From: Pseudocercospora fijiensis CIRAD86
Lineage: Eukaryota > Ascomycota > Dothideomycetes > Mycosphaerellales > Mycosphaerellaceae
NCBI RefSeq assembly: GCF_000340215.1
Contig: NW_006921536.1
Location: forward strand, 1,100,543 to 1,164,542
Reading direction: 5' to 3'
Length of the DNA: 64,000 nucleotides
Shown here: positions 45,012 to 57,500 of the stretch, piece by piece
How positions within the stretch are numbered: the first letter of the stretch is position 1
How the letters are laid out: the number at the start of each line of letters is the position of its first letter
The notes under the pieces: generated by a model
Databases searched by the model: none
The model's input: only the letters and a program-made list of their open reading frames with translations
Told to the model about the DNA's origin: nothing
Program-made: the position numbers and the translations under genes

Positions 45012-48000
45012 TTAGTTGTTTAGGTAGTCCTACCTCTAGCGACGATATATCCGGCGACGATGTACGAGATAGCATTATTACCTTAACTCGTATAGTAGGC
45101 GGTTATTGTATTATACTCGCTATCGCCTCGAGCACTCGTCTATTTAGTATAGAACCTAGAAGCTTGCCTTAACGTACGGAGCGGCGCACTTCTAGATATA
45201 ACCTATTTAAGCTATACTAACTTATAGCGCAGATTGCCGGTCTTATAACCGCGCTATAGCGTTTCCCGAAGACCGTTTAGAAGTAGTAAGGATATCCTCG
45301 TAGGACTTGTAGCTAGTATTTCCGATATAACTAGTAAAGACGACTCGGTTGCCTTTCTAGTTAGCGATAGTTCCTTCCTAGGAGCTATCGTCGCAGTTGC
45401 GCTAGATACCCTAGGTTATACGAGACTATAGTCGACCTAGAATAATTAGCGTATTTAGGTCGGCGGCAATCTAGAAGGTAAAGGAAAAGCATATACCGAA
45501 GGCGTCTACTATAATATTATAGCAAGCACCTACTAGTACAACCTCCCTATTTACTCCCTATATACTAAGGGAAATGTCTCTGTTTATTAGTAGCCTAAGT
45601 TGTTTAGCCTAACGCTTACTTATAATAAGTAACTCTAAACTATTATTAAGCATTACTAGCATCTGCTAACTATAGCTCCCGATAGTAACTTAAATATAGA
45701 TAGCGGGGACAACGGCGAAGGAATAGGTAACTACGGAAAGGTCTATATTATTAGGGATAGAGTAAAGTTCCTTAGGTCGAGGAGGTCCTACTCGACCGAT
45801 TTGCTAGCTAGTAAATCGGATAGCCTTAATAGAAACTAAAACTAGAGTAGGGTCGGGATTATTACTATCCCCTCGGCCTATCTCCTTAACTCCCTCTTTA
45901 TTAGCATTATCGATAGTCTCTTAGTTCTCGTAGGTTACCGATTCGCCTTCTACTAACTCTTAGATATCTAAAAATTTAGGAAGGAACTATAAGGAAGAGA
46001 CGTCGATATAGTCTTCTTGTCCTTGTTTTCGTCGGAGGGTAGTAAGATCTTTTACAAAGGTAGTATCGTTAGGGATTCGGCTCTAGAATAGGTTAGTAGG
46101 CAAACCGTACGCTAGCAGCTCTCCTATAGACATATTAGACTTAAGGTCTAGGAACTATAAAGCCTAGAAGAGAGCGTTTGCCTTTATGTCTATAGAGTTA
46201 GCTAGGCTAGCACTATACTTGTTTATATACCTATTAAAGCGAAAGCTCTTTAGATCGGATAACTTCCGCTTATAGGCCGGTAGATTAGCTAGCCCTAGGG
46301 TACTACTAATATCGGTAGCAATATCTTCTATATCGACCTCTAGAGTCTCTAGGACGACTAGGCTCTCTATAGGTAGGGTGCTAGGTACGGTGCTAGGTCG
46401 GGTAGCGCGGTCTATAGCTGTCTAGAGAGTCTTAGTTTTAGCGGTTAACTCTCGCTATTGTTTAGCCTTATCGGCCGCCTTATTCTTTAGTACCCTAGTA
46501 GGGGCAGCCGTACTAGGGCGAGTAGGGTTCTACGGGCTCTTACCCTTGTTCTAGGACTAGGTTTAGGACCTTATAGTAGCGTAGACATCTATACTATTCT
46601 TAGTAACCGCGTAAACGTTAGTAACTACGTCCGGGTCCTAAGAAACAAAGTTAACTTTAACGGGCTCGGTAGTACTATTACTACTTCGCTCCTTAACCTG
46701 TTTAGCCCTAACCTTCTAAGTTTCCCGTTTAGCAATAGCGGCGAGGGTACTGTTCCTAGTCTCCTTAAACTCGATCTTGCCGCTATACTTCCTTTCTAGA
46801 AGGGCTTTTAGTTAAGGTAGCTTCGGGGCTCTTCGATCCTATTCGAAGTCGATCTTATCGTTAGTATCTATATAGTAGAACCGACTATTTACTTACTTAA
46901 CGAGCTTCCTATTAAGAAGCTCTTTCTAGATAGAGTAAGACGATTAGACATGTTTAAAACTACTATACATCTAGCACTTGCTATCTAAGTTAGAATAGAT
47001 CTTCCGTATAGCGTAGACATCTACTAAAGGGGCTTTAGGATAGTTAGGATCTAAAACCTAGTAGACTAGCGGTATATCGCCTAGTATAGTAGTATTAATA
47101 ACTTCCCTAACTCGCTATAGTGCTTTCGCATTTAGGTTAAGTCGGGATAGGGATTTAGCTAAGTCCGCAACGTCTTATAAGTGTTTAGTAATAGTAGGCG
47201 TTACGGCCTTAGGACTACTTTACGACTTAGGAAGGAATTTAGGTCCCTTGCTTCCTAAGGCTTCTTTCCTAACCTACGCTAGGTTATTCTAGTCTTTGCC
47301 GTAGATAAACTTCCTCGTATCGGCCGTGCTATTAATATCGGCCTTAATATATACTAGGACCTCTTTGTATTTCCTAAAGCTCTTAGGATCGGCCTCGCTT
47401 AGCTTATAGCGACGGAAGATACGCTAAGCTATAGGCTACGGCAATCCCTAGAGGAGTAGCCTCGTCCGCTAAGAGTTTTCGAGGTTACTCTATTCGATGC
47501 CGTCCGCTAACTCGACAAATTTATAGATATACCCCTTTAGGTCGTTATCCTTAGTACGTCTTACTAAGCAGAGGGCCTCGAGCTACGCGCGACTGCCTTT
47601 AATACAGCGGCTATCGCGCTCCCGATACTCCCTTAGAAAGGCTAGCTTAAAGGTCTCCTAGTTAGCATTAGACTTGTCGTCCTTTTCTAGGTAGCTAACT
47701 AGGGTCCTAAGGGTTCGGTAAAGCTTAGTGCTAGTAGTCCTCGTAAGGGACCGGATCTTGTACTAGTCGGACTCTTTATCGAGCTCGTACTTAATTAAGC
47801 CTTCCTTAAAACGCTCTATATATGCTATAGCGTTCTACTCTTCGAATAAGGGATTTATACTACTCCCTAGTTCTAGCGGGCGACGTTTATTTTAACAGAG
47901 AAGCTTAGTTTGCTTCTCTATTATCTTTATAAGGATAGTATAGAGCGCCTCTAGCGTAGAGGGCGTAGGAGGCTTACTTATATTAACTAGTCGCCGCCTA

Positions 48001-48089
48001 ATTTCTTCGTTAATAGGATTAGGGGCGTTCTCGGATTTAGAAGATTCCGCTAATTCTTAATGCTCGTTTTCGCTAGAGCTAGAGCTTAT
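45012..48089 (-). pseudogene. A3 gag/aspartic protease polyprotein (RIP-mutated)
   Basis: A 1026-codon frame from ATA (48089) to TAA (45014-45012), collinear with the A2 copy (18439-21513). The zinc-knuckle region lies near 46930-46980 and the protease near 45620-45660. The frame differs from that of pol, as in A2. It is non-functional. Confidence 0.85.
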
Positions 48090-48887
48090 TCGATTATTGT
48101 AAAACAGTTGAAATGAAATGCTATATAAAATAAATGCTATATAAAGGTGTTTTTAGTATACTTTGGTTTGTTTAGTTTATTATAATGTTGCTACGCGAGA
48201 AAATAGTATATTAGGCTGTTTCTCCTAATACTATCCCTAGGGTATTATTAGGATTTAGCCTCCTAGGGGTCGCCTAACTACCTCTAGAAGCTTAATTTAG
48301 TAAATACGAAAGCCGCTCGGAGGAAGAGGCTGCAATCTCTGTTTATACCTAGATCCTAGAAACTAGCTCTTAATATCTCCTTTAGCTAGGCGGGGGGGCG
48401 GTAGCCTTCTATTCCTAGTAGAAGGCTAAGTACTATACGAGCGAGGCTACGAATCCTAGGAAAGGATCTACCCGATTAATAGGGGACTCCCCGGCTATCC
48501 GACCTACAATCTAGAATTTACTATCTATTAATAGTCTTAGCAAACTAAGCAAGGCCGATAGGTAATTAGTCTATCTCCTCCTTAGATAGGCGGTAGCTTA
48601 TCTCGAGCAAGCGGTACTAAATAGGTCTTCGACCCGGAGCCGAGTCCTTAGAAGCTAGCTATAGCTATAGACTAGGCCCTAAGCTATAACAGTCCTAAGG
48701 GTTTATAGCTTTTCGGGGTTAAAGAGATGCCCTCGTTAAGAGGTTTCTTCGCTTATTGTAATAGCCCCTCGAGATACTTCTATATCGTCTATATCGTAGG
48801 CTCTTATCGTGCCCTCGCTCCTATTATAGCTATTCGTGCCCTAGGACTACCTTTAACATACCCGAACCTGTTAGATATAAAGAGATA
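48090..48887 (-). other. A3 leader
   Basis: Non-coding leader with a palindrome at 48224-48252, the inverted counterpart of 17650-18438. Confidence 0.6.
48224..48252. repeat. Family A palindrome, site 1 (A3)
   Basis: CCTAATACTA arm, TCCCTAGGG centre and TATTATTAGG arm, upstream of gag. Confidence 0.75.
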
Positions 48888-48905
48888 GCCCTACCTTCGG
48901 CTCTA
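48888..48905 (-). promoter_or_regulatory. A3 primer-binding site
   Basis: GCCCTACCTTCGGCTCTA on the plus strand, one base inside the 5' LTR and identical to the A2 site when inverted. Confidence 0.82.
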
Positions 48906-48906
48906 A

Positions 48907-49185
48907 TAAAGGACGGAAACTAATACTACTACTACTACTAGTAGCAATAGTATAGGCAACCGAGGGTAATATAACCTATAGCAAAATAGGCAGCTATGTT
49001 TAGTATAATAGGATAACAAACGAGTCGCTTAGGCTAGTAACTAGGGCCCTGCAATATAGGCATTATAGAAGTATAATATAAACAATGTGCTATACGAGGT
49101 TAATACTCTATCTACTATATAGAAGGAGGCCTCTTATATAGGCTTAAAACTTAGCCTATAGTGTAGGGCCGGTTACTAGCTAATA
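48907..49185 (-). repeat. A3 5' LTR (279 bp)
   Basis: Ends CTAGCTAATA on the plus strand, followed by CTAG 49186-49189, the right target duplication. Confidence 0.92.
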
Positions 49186-49189
49186 CTAG

Positions 49190-49300
49190 CTACCTTTTTT
49201 TTTGTTTCCTAGCTACCTAACTACTAGATTTTTTTTCCTAGCTACCCTAGCTAGCCTAACTACTAGAATTTCTTTCCTAGCTACCCTAACTACCTAAATT
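49190..49300. repeat. Imperfect direct repeats with T-runs
   Basis: Two to three units of CCTAGCTACCCTAACTACTAG separated by T-runs. The sequence left of A3 (about 36800-36820) has related GCTAGGTAGT strings, so A3 landed in this repeat. Confidence 0.6.
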
Positions 49301-49951
49301 TTGCCTTCTATACGGCGGCTCTCTCCTACTAACGGAACCGAGCTACTATACCTAACGAATCTAAGCTCGTTTTTAGTCTTAATCTATCCTCTTTCGGTAT
49401 AAGACACTCGATAAGCAAATGCTTAGGCCGAGTCTAACTACGAAACCTAAGACTAACTAATAGCTCTATTAACTAATCCTAATCCTCGAACTCCTTCCGC
49501 TTCTTAGTAAAGACCTTAAATAGCGCTCGAGCTTCGTCGGGTGCCTACGGAGTAGTCGGGAGAAAGCCGTATTACTAAAACGGGTAATCCTTCGGAGGCT
49601 TATATAGAGATTTAGAGAATTCTAACGCTAACTTATCCTACTAGTAGCTTAGATTCCGGATATAAGCCCTCTCTACCTTAGTAAAGATTTTATATAGTAG
49701 TAGTACTCTACCCTCGAGAAACGCTTTCTATTCAACTATTAGTATCTACTAGCTACGAACGCCGGCTATATATACCGAGCATAGAATAATTACCTGTACC
49801 CCTTCCTCCTTTAGTAACACTTCTACCGTCCCTAGATACCTAGCCCCGATCGCATTAATCGTAAGCTACTTTGCCTTTATAGACGTAAAGGCTTCGCTCT
49901 AATACTAATAAAGAAACTTCTACTCTATATCGAGGATATAAAGACGACTAG
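49301..49951 (-). pseudogene. Possible Ty1/copia-like polyprotein fragment (tentative)
   Basis: A minus-strand frame of about 210 codons with RIP-type stops only. It contains INAIGARYLGTVEVLLKEEG and VYIAGVRS, reminiscent of the copia protease/pre-integrase pattern (G.GTV.L then L..V.Y.P). Catalytic residues and a zinc motif are not seen. It is cut on the right by B2. The family assignment is weak. Confidence 0.3.
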
Positions 49952-50302
49952 TATAGTAGGGAAACCCGGCTTAGCACAGGTGTATATACTTATACCCTCT
50001 CCCCCCTTTTTTGTACCCCTAATATATATAACTACCTTTACAGATATATATACATACATTATAGGGAGACACAGCTACGACAATACATAGTAGGATAGAC
50101 ATAAGAGATGTATCTTATCTAGCTGTAATATAGCTTTCCCTATAACTATTCTCTTCTTCTAATGCTTATAATGCCTTTATTTCGAAATACACAATACTAC
50201 GCCGACCCCTCGCAGTTACCTAGGAAGCATTAAGTACTAGGCCTATAGCATACAGTTCCCTATATATATACCTGTACCTACGACCTACTCGTCCCGCCTA
50301 CA
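49952..50302 (+). repeat. B2 5' LTR (about 351 bp)
   Basis: Begins TATAGTAGGGAAACCC (TGTAGTAG... at the 3' LTR, 63739) and appears to end CCGCCTACA, giving TGTAG/CTACA ends. The inner border is inferred, because the matching 3' LTR end is outside the window. Confidence 0.85.
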
Positions 50303-50307
50303 TTTTC

Positions 50308-50325
50308 TAGAGCCGAAGGTAGGGC
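50308..50325 (+). promoter_or_regulatory. B2 primer-binding site
   Basis: TAGAGCCGAAGGTAGGGC, identical to the family A and B1 sites, 5 nt after the inferred LTR end. Confidence 0.78.
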
Positions 50326-51052
50326 TATCTTTATTTATTTAAAGGTACAGGTATATATATAGTTAAGAAGAAACGTTTATAGCCTTTGCCTAGAGCGAGG
50401 ACTATACTACTAATGTAATACCACCGCTAAAAAGACCTTAGTAGTATCGAGACGTCCTACTACTAATAAACCGTTACCGACTTAAAGCAAAAGGAATACC
50501 GTTACCAACTTAAAGCAAAAGGAAATACTGTTTACGAATGTTACGACTCCCTACCTGTCTATAGTAGGCGGGACCTTATAAGAAACGACCTATATAGAAA
50601 GAAGCCTAAGAGCCCGCTATAAGAAACTAGAGATAGGGATACGAAGAACCCCGAAAAGTCGATAGCCCCCTATCCCTTCCGCTAATCGGCGCGAGCCTAA
50701 CTTAAAGCCTCCTTCTAGGCTATTACGACCCTTCCGCGGTACCGTAATCGGCATACTACGAGTTAATAGAAATTAATAAGAGAGGAACAAAGGGGTCCTA
50801 GGTAGGTATAACGGGTATACTAGCTAGCTAGCTAGGTAACATTCGCCGCCCCCTTTATTCTATATATATATAGACTACCGCCTACCCTCCCCTTACGTCG
50901 AGGATATAGACGCGATACGTACTATAAAGTACGCTATAGCCCGTCTACGTTCCCTCCTTACCTTAAGTATACCTAGTAACCTATCTAATTTTATCGATAC
51001 TATATCCTTCCTATTTATCCTAATCGTTTATCGTCTTCTATAAGTTGTTTAT
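50326..51052 (+). other. B2 leader
   Basis: Non-coding. It holds a 28-bp tandem pair based on ACTTAAAGCAAAAGGAA (about 50472-50528) and a CTAGCTAG palindrome (50816-50835). Confidence 0.6.
50816..50835. repeat. Family B palindrome, site 1 (B2)
   Basis: TATAC arm and CTAGCTAGCTAG core, about 215 bp upstream of gag. Confidence 0.7.
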
Positions 51053-54000
51053 TCTATCGACGAAATAAGCTCCTAAGAAAACAATAACAACCCTACCCCG
51101 GCGGAGCCGCCTTTATAGGCCCCCTCTAATGCCGGTACCTACCGAGACCTACCTCTAAACTTTATTCGTAACTACCTCGATACTAACTCGGATACCGAGA
51201 GGACTACGGCCTCGGGAAGCGATAAGGATACTAGTATAGAAAATAGAGAAGCGGCTTAAGGAGGCACTACCTAGGAAGGCGGTACTCGAGAAGCTCCCTA
51301 GTAGCTTGTTTAGGCAACCGGAGGGCTATCCCCTTAACTTCTCTAAGGTCTTCTTTAGGCCTTCTCGGACTTAAAGCCGTAGATACCCCTCCTAGGGACC
51401 GTTAAGAACCCCCTCTTTACTAGAGAAAACGCTACTAACTTTATTAAAAGGTTTTCTACTATCCTTAAGCGATACTATCTAAGGGCTAAAACGGCTACTA
51501 CGGTAAAGCTCCTTGTAGCTAATTGTGAAACTAGTATCCGACCCCGAGTTACTCGGCTTCTAGGTAGTAAGCCTCTTACGTAGGAAGCCTTCTTAAAGAA
51601 GTTTAAGCGCGAGTTTGCTAACTAGGATATCGCGGTTCGGCTAAACTCCCGCGAATACCTTAAATAGCTATATACTAGACAAACGGCTAAGAGTAATACC
51701 CTTCGCTTTTGCTAGGACTTCTATAGCATCGCTAACGGGATACCGAGGAGGCTTCTTAACAATATTACAAGGAGCCGTCTATTTCTAAAGGGCTTAGGAG
51801 GTTCTATACCTACTATTATACCTCGGATCTACGAAAAATGTAGCATCTACCCTTATAATAAGGAATCCTATACCGACTTCGAATAGATCTATCGTACTAG
51901 GTACGACCTAGCCCGTAGCCGATAGGGCTTCTCGCTCCTTACTAGCGACGATAGTAGCTATTTAAAAGAGCTACGAGAGACAGTTAAGAGAAGAATGCCG
52001 AGTACACGCCCTACCCTAGATATCTAGCGATAGGGGGTAGCCCTTAAGCTAGTTACGGACCCCGGTATCGACGACCTTATTAAGTAGTTCTAAGACCTAA
52101 AACTTTACGTCCTCTCCCGAGACAATTAGAAGGGCCCTACTATAGGTCCCGTTAATACTAATACCGATTCGTATACCCTATAGCGCCTCTATCCCCTCTA
52201 GAGCGACAATACCCTTATAACTTAGATATATAACAACTAGTTTGTATAAGGGCTAACTATCGATGCCTTTGCCTTTCAATCTATCCCTAGTATAGAGGGT
52301 CGCTATTACTATTACGGAGCTAAAGGCTACCTTCGTCTAAACTATAGGCCCTATCGGTATATATAAGACTAAGGATTCTACTATATTCGAGACCGAGCGT
52401 AGTATTTCGGGCCCCTAGGTACACTATACGCTACCCCTTTCCGCTTCCGTAATAGCCCTACCCTCCTAAAGCTCGCTATTATACTTCCTCTCCTCGAGGC
52501 CTATTATTAGTAGGAGATTGTCTTCCTACCTAAATTTAGAATAGAGGCCCTTCGAAAGCAATTTAACTACCCTCCTTAGTAACTAAGGCGAGCTATAGCT
52601 CCTAGTACTATAGCTTAACTAGGCTCTTAAGCCCCGACCCCTCGAGCCCCGGTTCCGATAGTTCCGTCTACTTTTCCCCCTCTACCTTTAAGGTCTCCGG
52701 GAAATCCCTACGAAGGGACCGCTTCGAACGATACTCGAAACGGCCTACCTACCCCTACTACTACCCCTACTACTACTAGGCGAGTTATACTATACTAGAG
52801 GCCCTACGATCTAGGAGTTGTCGAAGAGGCCGATAAAGAACTAGATTTTAGCGATTACGAGGCGGCTATAGTCGTAGATACCCTTGCCTATACTCGTAGC
52901 TAGGACGCTCCGCTTAGGAATAGTCTTCCCGTTACTACTATCGCCGACACGAATCGAATTCGGAAGGCTACTACTAAGTAGAGGGGTGCTATAAGGACTA
53001 AGGGTATTCGTAACGTAGTTTAAGGGCTTAGTGTTCGTAAAGCTAAGGAGGCAATTCGAAAATAAACCTAGCCTCGAAGAGCTACTTAAAGGTCCCCGAG
53101 CCTACTACCTCTAAGAGCAAGAACCTAGTCTAAGGAAACAGTTAGCCGTAACCCCCCTACTACTAGCCCTTCTAGTACCTATAGGCAACCTACGGCTAAA
53201 TCCTTAAATAGTAACGCTAGCCTACCTAAAGATAGTAATTAGGAAATAGATAACGTACTACCGCCTATCCCGAAGCCTACCGCTAAAGAACTATCGAAGG
53301 GGGTAAACCCTCCGAGCCGGTAGAGAGCTACGCGAAAAGAGCCTAAGACAACTAACATTATAAAGAATCTTTAGAAATACTATAAGAACCCCGACTTTTA
53401 GGTAAAGAAATTCCTTAGTAGGAACGGTATATAGCTTAGTAATACTAAGGCCCTCGCCTATATTCCGGAGTGTTAAAAGCTCGTTATACGCTAGCTAAAC
53501 GATAACGCGCTTGCTATAAGAATTCGGGAGCTAGAAAAGGATAAAACCGACAAGATCCCCTACTAGATTATAGAAATAGCAGGTAGAGTAGCTACCTTAG
53601 CAGCTAGGAAAGGTAGACCTAGGCGGCCTAAAGACTACCCTATTCTAGTCCTTACCTCCGCCCGGGAGTTCTTTACTAGCCTTAACGAGGAAGAAAGCTA
53701 CGAGAAATACGAGGCCGCTAACGAAGAGGTTATCCGGGACCCTAATTCGATTAGCCGGAGAAACAGACTTAATTGCTATATAGTATAGGTTATTTTATCT
53801 AGGGTAGACGCCCTTCCTAACGAGATGCTCTATATCGACCCTAGCTAGATTCGCCTCTTGTTAGTCGATAATAACTTCGCCCTTATTCCTAGCCCGTATA
53901 TTACTATCACTATTAATAGGTGCCTTAAAATCCGCGCTCTTATTAACGAAGGCTCCGAGGGGAATATACTAAATACGAAGTTCCTATAGCGAGCTAGCCT

Positions 54001-54436
54001 TACTCTTTTAAAAGGTCTTATTCTAAATATACGGGGAGCTAGAGGAAGGGCTAAATTTATCGGTATTAGTACTTCCGTTCCTATCTCTACCTTTAATGTC
54101 GAGTATAAAACCGACTTCCTTATTATACCCCTAGGGGATAACGACCTCCCTATTATTCTTAGTCGCCCGTAGGCTCGCAAGAACTGTCTTATCGCTCGAA
54201 ATACAGACGACGGCTCTTAGGAAGGAACTATTTCTACGCGTAGGGGCCGCTCTACTACCTTTACTACCCTTACTAGCTCTAAGAATTGTATCCTACTTAA
54301 GGAGCTCCTTAGTCGCAATAATACCTAGCAGTTAAAAAACTAGGTAGCGGACGAGAAACTAGCGTCGAGTCCGCCCCTTTTTCGAAACCGCTAGGTAGGG
54401 ATATTATACGTACCGTTACGAACTATTGTTTAATAA
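51053..54436 (+). pseudogene. B2 gag/aspartic protease polyprotein (RIP-mutated)
   Basis: A 1128-codon frame ending in TAATAA; no ATG survives, so the start is approximate. A capsid-like region is followed by a zinc knuckle CX2CX4HX4C at 52304-52345, in which all four ligands now read Tyr (TGY to TAY and CAY to TAY). A long Pro/Ser/Thr-rich linker follows. A retropepsin-like region lies near 53930-54180, with ALINEGSEGNIL in the place of the D-T/S-G active site; Asp-to-Asn fits RIP. B1 has the same length. Pol follows in a separate frame after a palindrome. Confidence 0.85.
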
Positions 54437-54484
54437 GAAATGTTATTATAGGGTTGTATAGTAAAAAGGATAGTAACCCTAGGG

Positions 54485-54510
54485 TATACTAGCTAGCTAG
54501 CTAGGGTATA
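54485..54510. repeat. Family B palindrome, site 2 (B2)
   Basis: TATA arm, CTAGCTAGCTAGCTAG core and GGGTATA arm. Its last three bases are the inferred pol start codon. Confidence 0.78.
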
Positions 54511-57500
54511 TTAATTAGTCCGGTAGCCGGCCCGTCCCCGCTCCTACTACCTTTTCCGACCTCGCTTAGACTAGCCCTAGCTTGTCCTAGCATTCCCGGC
54601 GGCCCCGGCATTCCCGCGTCCCCGCAATTGCCCTCTAGTAGCACCCTATACAAAAGCCGCCTAGCTAGGCACTATATCTAGGAGTAGGTATACGACGACG
54701 TACCGGTCCTAGCTATATAGCGCTAGTCCTCTCTCGAAGATCCTTCCTAGCTATACCTAACGATTAGCCTTACCCGGCTCGGGCGTACGGAGGCGATTCT
54801 CGAGCCTATAACTCGTAACGACTAGGCGGTAATCCTTTAGTAGTCGGAAGCGAATAGGTTTTGTAACTAGTATAAGCGGTACTATAGGTTTTAGAGCTTT
54901 CGAAGGTTCCCTACCTAGCTACTATCTATTAAGAAAATGCTTAAGGAAGATTCGGATACTAGCCGTACGGTCGGAGTTTATAGCATATATAAGAAAAAGG
55001 TAGATAAGGTAAGACCTATAGAAGCTAGCACTACGATAACCGGGAGTGTAACGACCGGTAGTAACCCTTACTAGAAAAAGAAACGGCTTACTCGAGAAGC
55101 GTTGCTTCTACCTAGAACCGGGCTATATAACTAGAAGTACTTAATTAAGAAGTTCTTAGATATACTATACGGCTCGCGCCTAACTAAGGAAAGGAAGGCA
55201 AAGCTTCTTATTAGAATAGAACTTCTTCCTAAGGAGCTAGATCTATTCTACGAAATGCTTTATAATAGGGAGAAAGCCCTTACCTAGAGCTTTACCGAAA
55301 TTAGAAGGGTCGACGCGGATATATTACCTCCCTAACGGATCCGAACAATTCCTTATAAACCCTAGAGAAAACCAACCTTCCGCCTCTAGCCTAGTCTAGT
55401 AAACATTATAGAAGAAATAATCCGAGAGCGCATTACGAATAGAGTGCTTAAAGTTAGCGAAGGAGTATACCGGAACCTATAGTTCTTAGTCTAGAAGAAA
55501 GGAACTAAGAAATATCGCCTAATTAACGCTACTATAGAGCTAAACCGTTATATAATATAGGACGGAAACCTTCCTCCTAATACTAATAGCTTTACCGAGG
55601 ATTTTACTAACTATACTATCTCGTCCCTAATCGATTTCTTTTCTAGGTACGACTAAGTCCCGCTTTACGAGGCCGATCGAGATATAACTGCCTTTAATAC
55701 CCCGCTTAGCCTTATACGAATAACTATCCTTCCGCAAGGAGCGATAAACTCCGTTACCTAGTTTGTCCGAGTAGTAATAAGAATCCTTTTTAACTACATT
55801 TCCTACTATACGAGGCCGTTTGTCGACGATATTAGTATTAAGGGCCCGAAGACCCGATATAATAATAAAGAGGTCGAACCTAGCCTAAGAAGGTTCGTTA
55901 CTAAGTATATTTAATAGATGGATAGTGTTCTTGTAGATATTAAGCATACTAGGTATACTATTTTAGGTCTAAAATCTTAGTTCCTCTATAAAAAGCTAAA
56001 ATATGTCGGCTACGTTATTAATATTTCCGGAAGACACCCTAATATAGAGAAAGTTACAAAGATTATCGCATAGCTAGTACCTAAAAACCACTCTAGCGTA
56101 CGGGCCTTCTTTAGGGTTTATATCTACTACCGTATCTAGGTCGAGGGCTTCGCAACTATAGTAAGACTACTCTTCTACCTCCTAAAGGCCGATATCGAAT
56201 TCTTATAGGGACCGAATTAGTAAGTCGCTATAGATACCTTAAAGGCTGCGCTAACTACTACCCCTACTCTTGTCTCGATCGATTATACTAAGGGTACTAG
56301 GTTGATTGTCCTTCTATTAGACGCGAGTAGATCCGGATATAGTAGCAGCCTAAACTAGTACGAAAGAGACAATACGAAGAAGCGTTACCCTATTCGATAC
56401 GAAAGCGGTCTTTAGACCGAAAGTAAAGCCCGATATAATGCTAGCAAACGAGAGTGCCTTACTATACTTAAACTACTAAAGAAATTCAAGAAGTATCTCG
56501 TTAGGTAGTACTTTTAGATCGAAATCGATGCTACTACCCTTATCTACTAGCTTAATAAATCCGCCTCGGACCTCCCTAACTTAGCAATAGCTCGCTAGGT
56601 AGCCTAGATCCGACTATTCGACTTCGAAGTTAAGTATATCCCCGGGCGGAAGCACTCTACGGCTAATAGTCTATCCCGTCGTAACCCTACTAAAGAAGAT
56701 ATCGCCGAACGAGATAGCTAAATCGACGACGATAACATAATCGATAACGACTTCTTTTATAGTATAGTATAGACTAAACCTATCGATCTCTTAGCTAAGT
56801 CTAGCTTCCTTAACGAGGACGAATATTAGTCTCGAGAATCGCTTCTTATCGGGTACTTTAAGTCGACCCTTCGCTTTCCGTAAGGCATCTCTCGGAGCGA
56901 AGCCCGAAGGGTTCGACGTACTACCTAGAAGTACATTGTTAAGGATCGGCTCCTTTTCTACTAGCGTTATCCGAATTGTCCCCTTTAACGAGTAATTAAT
57001 AGCGAGAAGGCTAGGGAGGAGATTATCTAATTACTTTACGAGGATTATAGCTATAAAGGCCGGGAGGCAGTATACTATCTAGCCTCGAAAAGGTACTTCT
57101 AGTATAGGATATAGTCCTAAATCGCTATATAGGTTCGGTCCTATCGTATATACTAGATACGGGAAGGATACAAGGTTGCCGGGACGCTTTATCCTACCTA
57201 TATTCGAGTTGTTAGCCGTCGCTAGGTTGCCGATATACTTTATATCGATAACAAAGGGTCTATTGCCTTAACGCGTAAGGTTGTTAGCGGCTAGGTAGAG
57301 GGGAGGATATTTAACTGCTCGGGCAAGTCGGTTAGTATATACTAAATAGCTAAGTTCCTATACGAAGAGGTCTATTACCGATATAGGTATCCGGATAAGT
57401 TCGTTATAGATAACGGATCTAAGAATCGGAAGGACACTAAGGAATTGCTTAAGCGAATAGCTACGTACCGAGTACGGATTTCCCTATACTACCCGAAGGT

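Larger units (their letters stand above)
36821..49185 (-). mobile_element. Ty3/gypsy LTR element, family A copy 3, complete (12365 bp)
   Basis: Inverted complete copy with both 279-bp LTRs, PPT (37100-37115), third ORF, pol, gag/protease and PBS. It is flanked by CTAG duplications. All ORFs have the same order and nearly the same lengths as in A2. RIP stops are present throughout. Confidence 0.95.
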
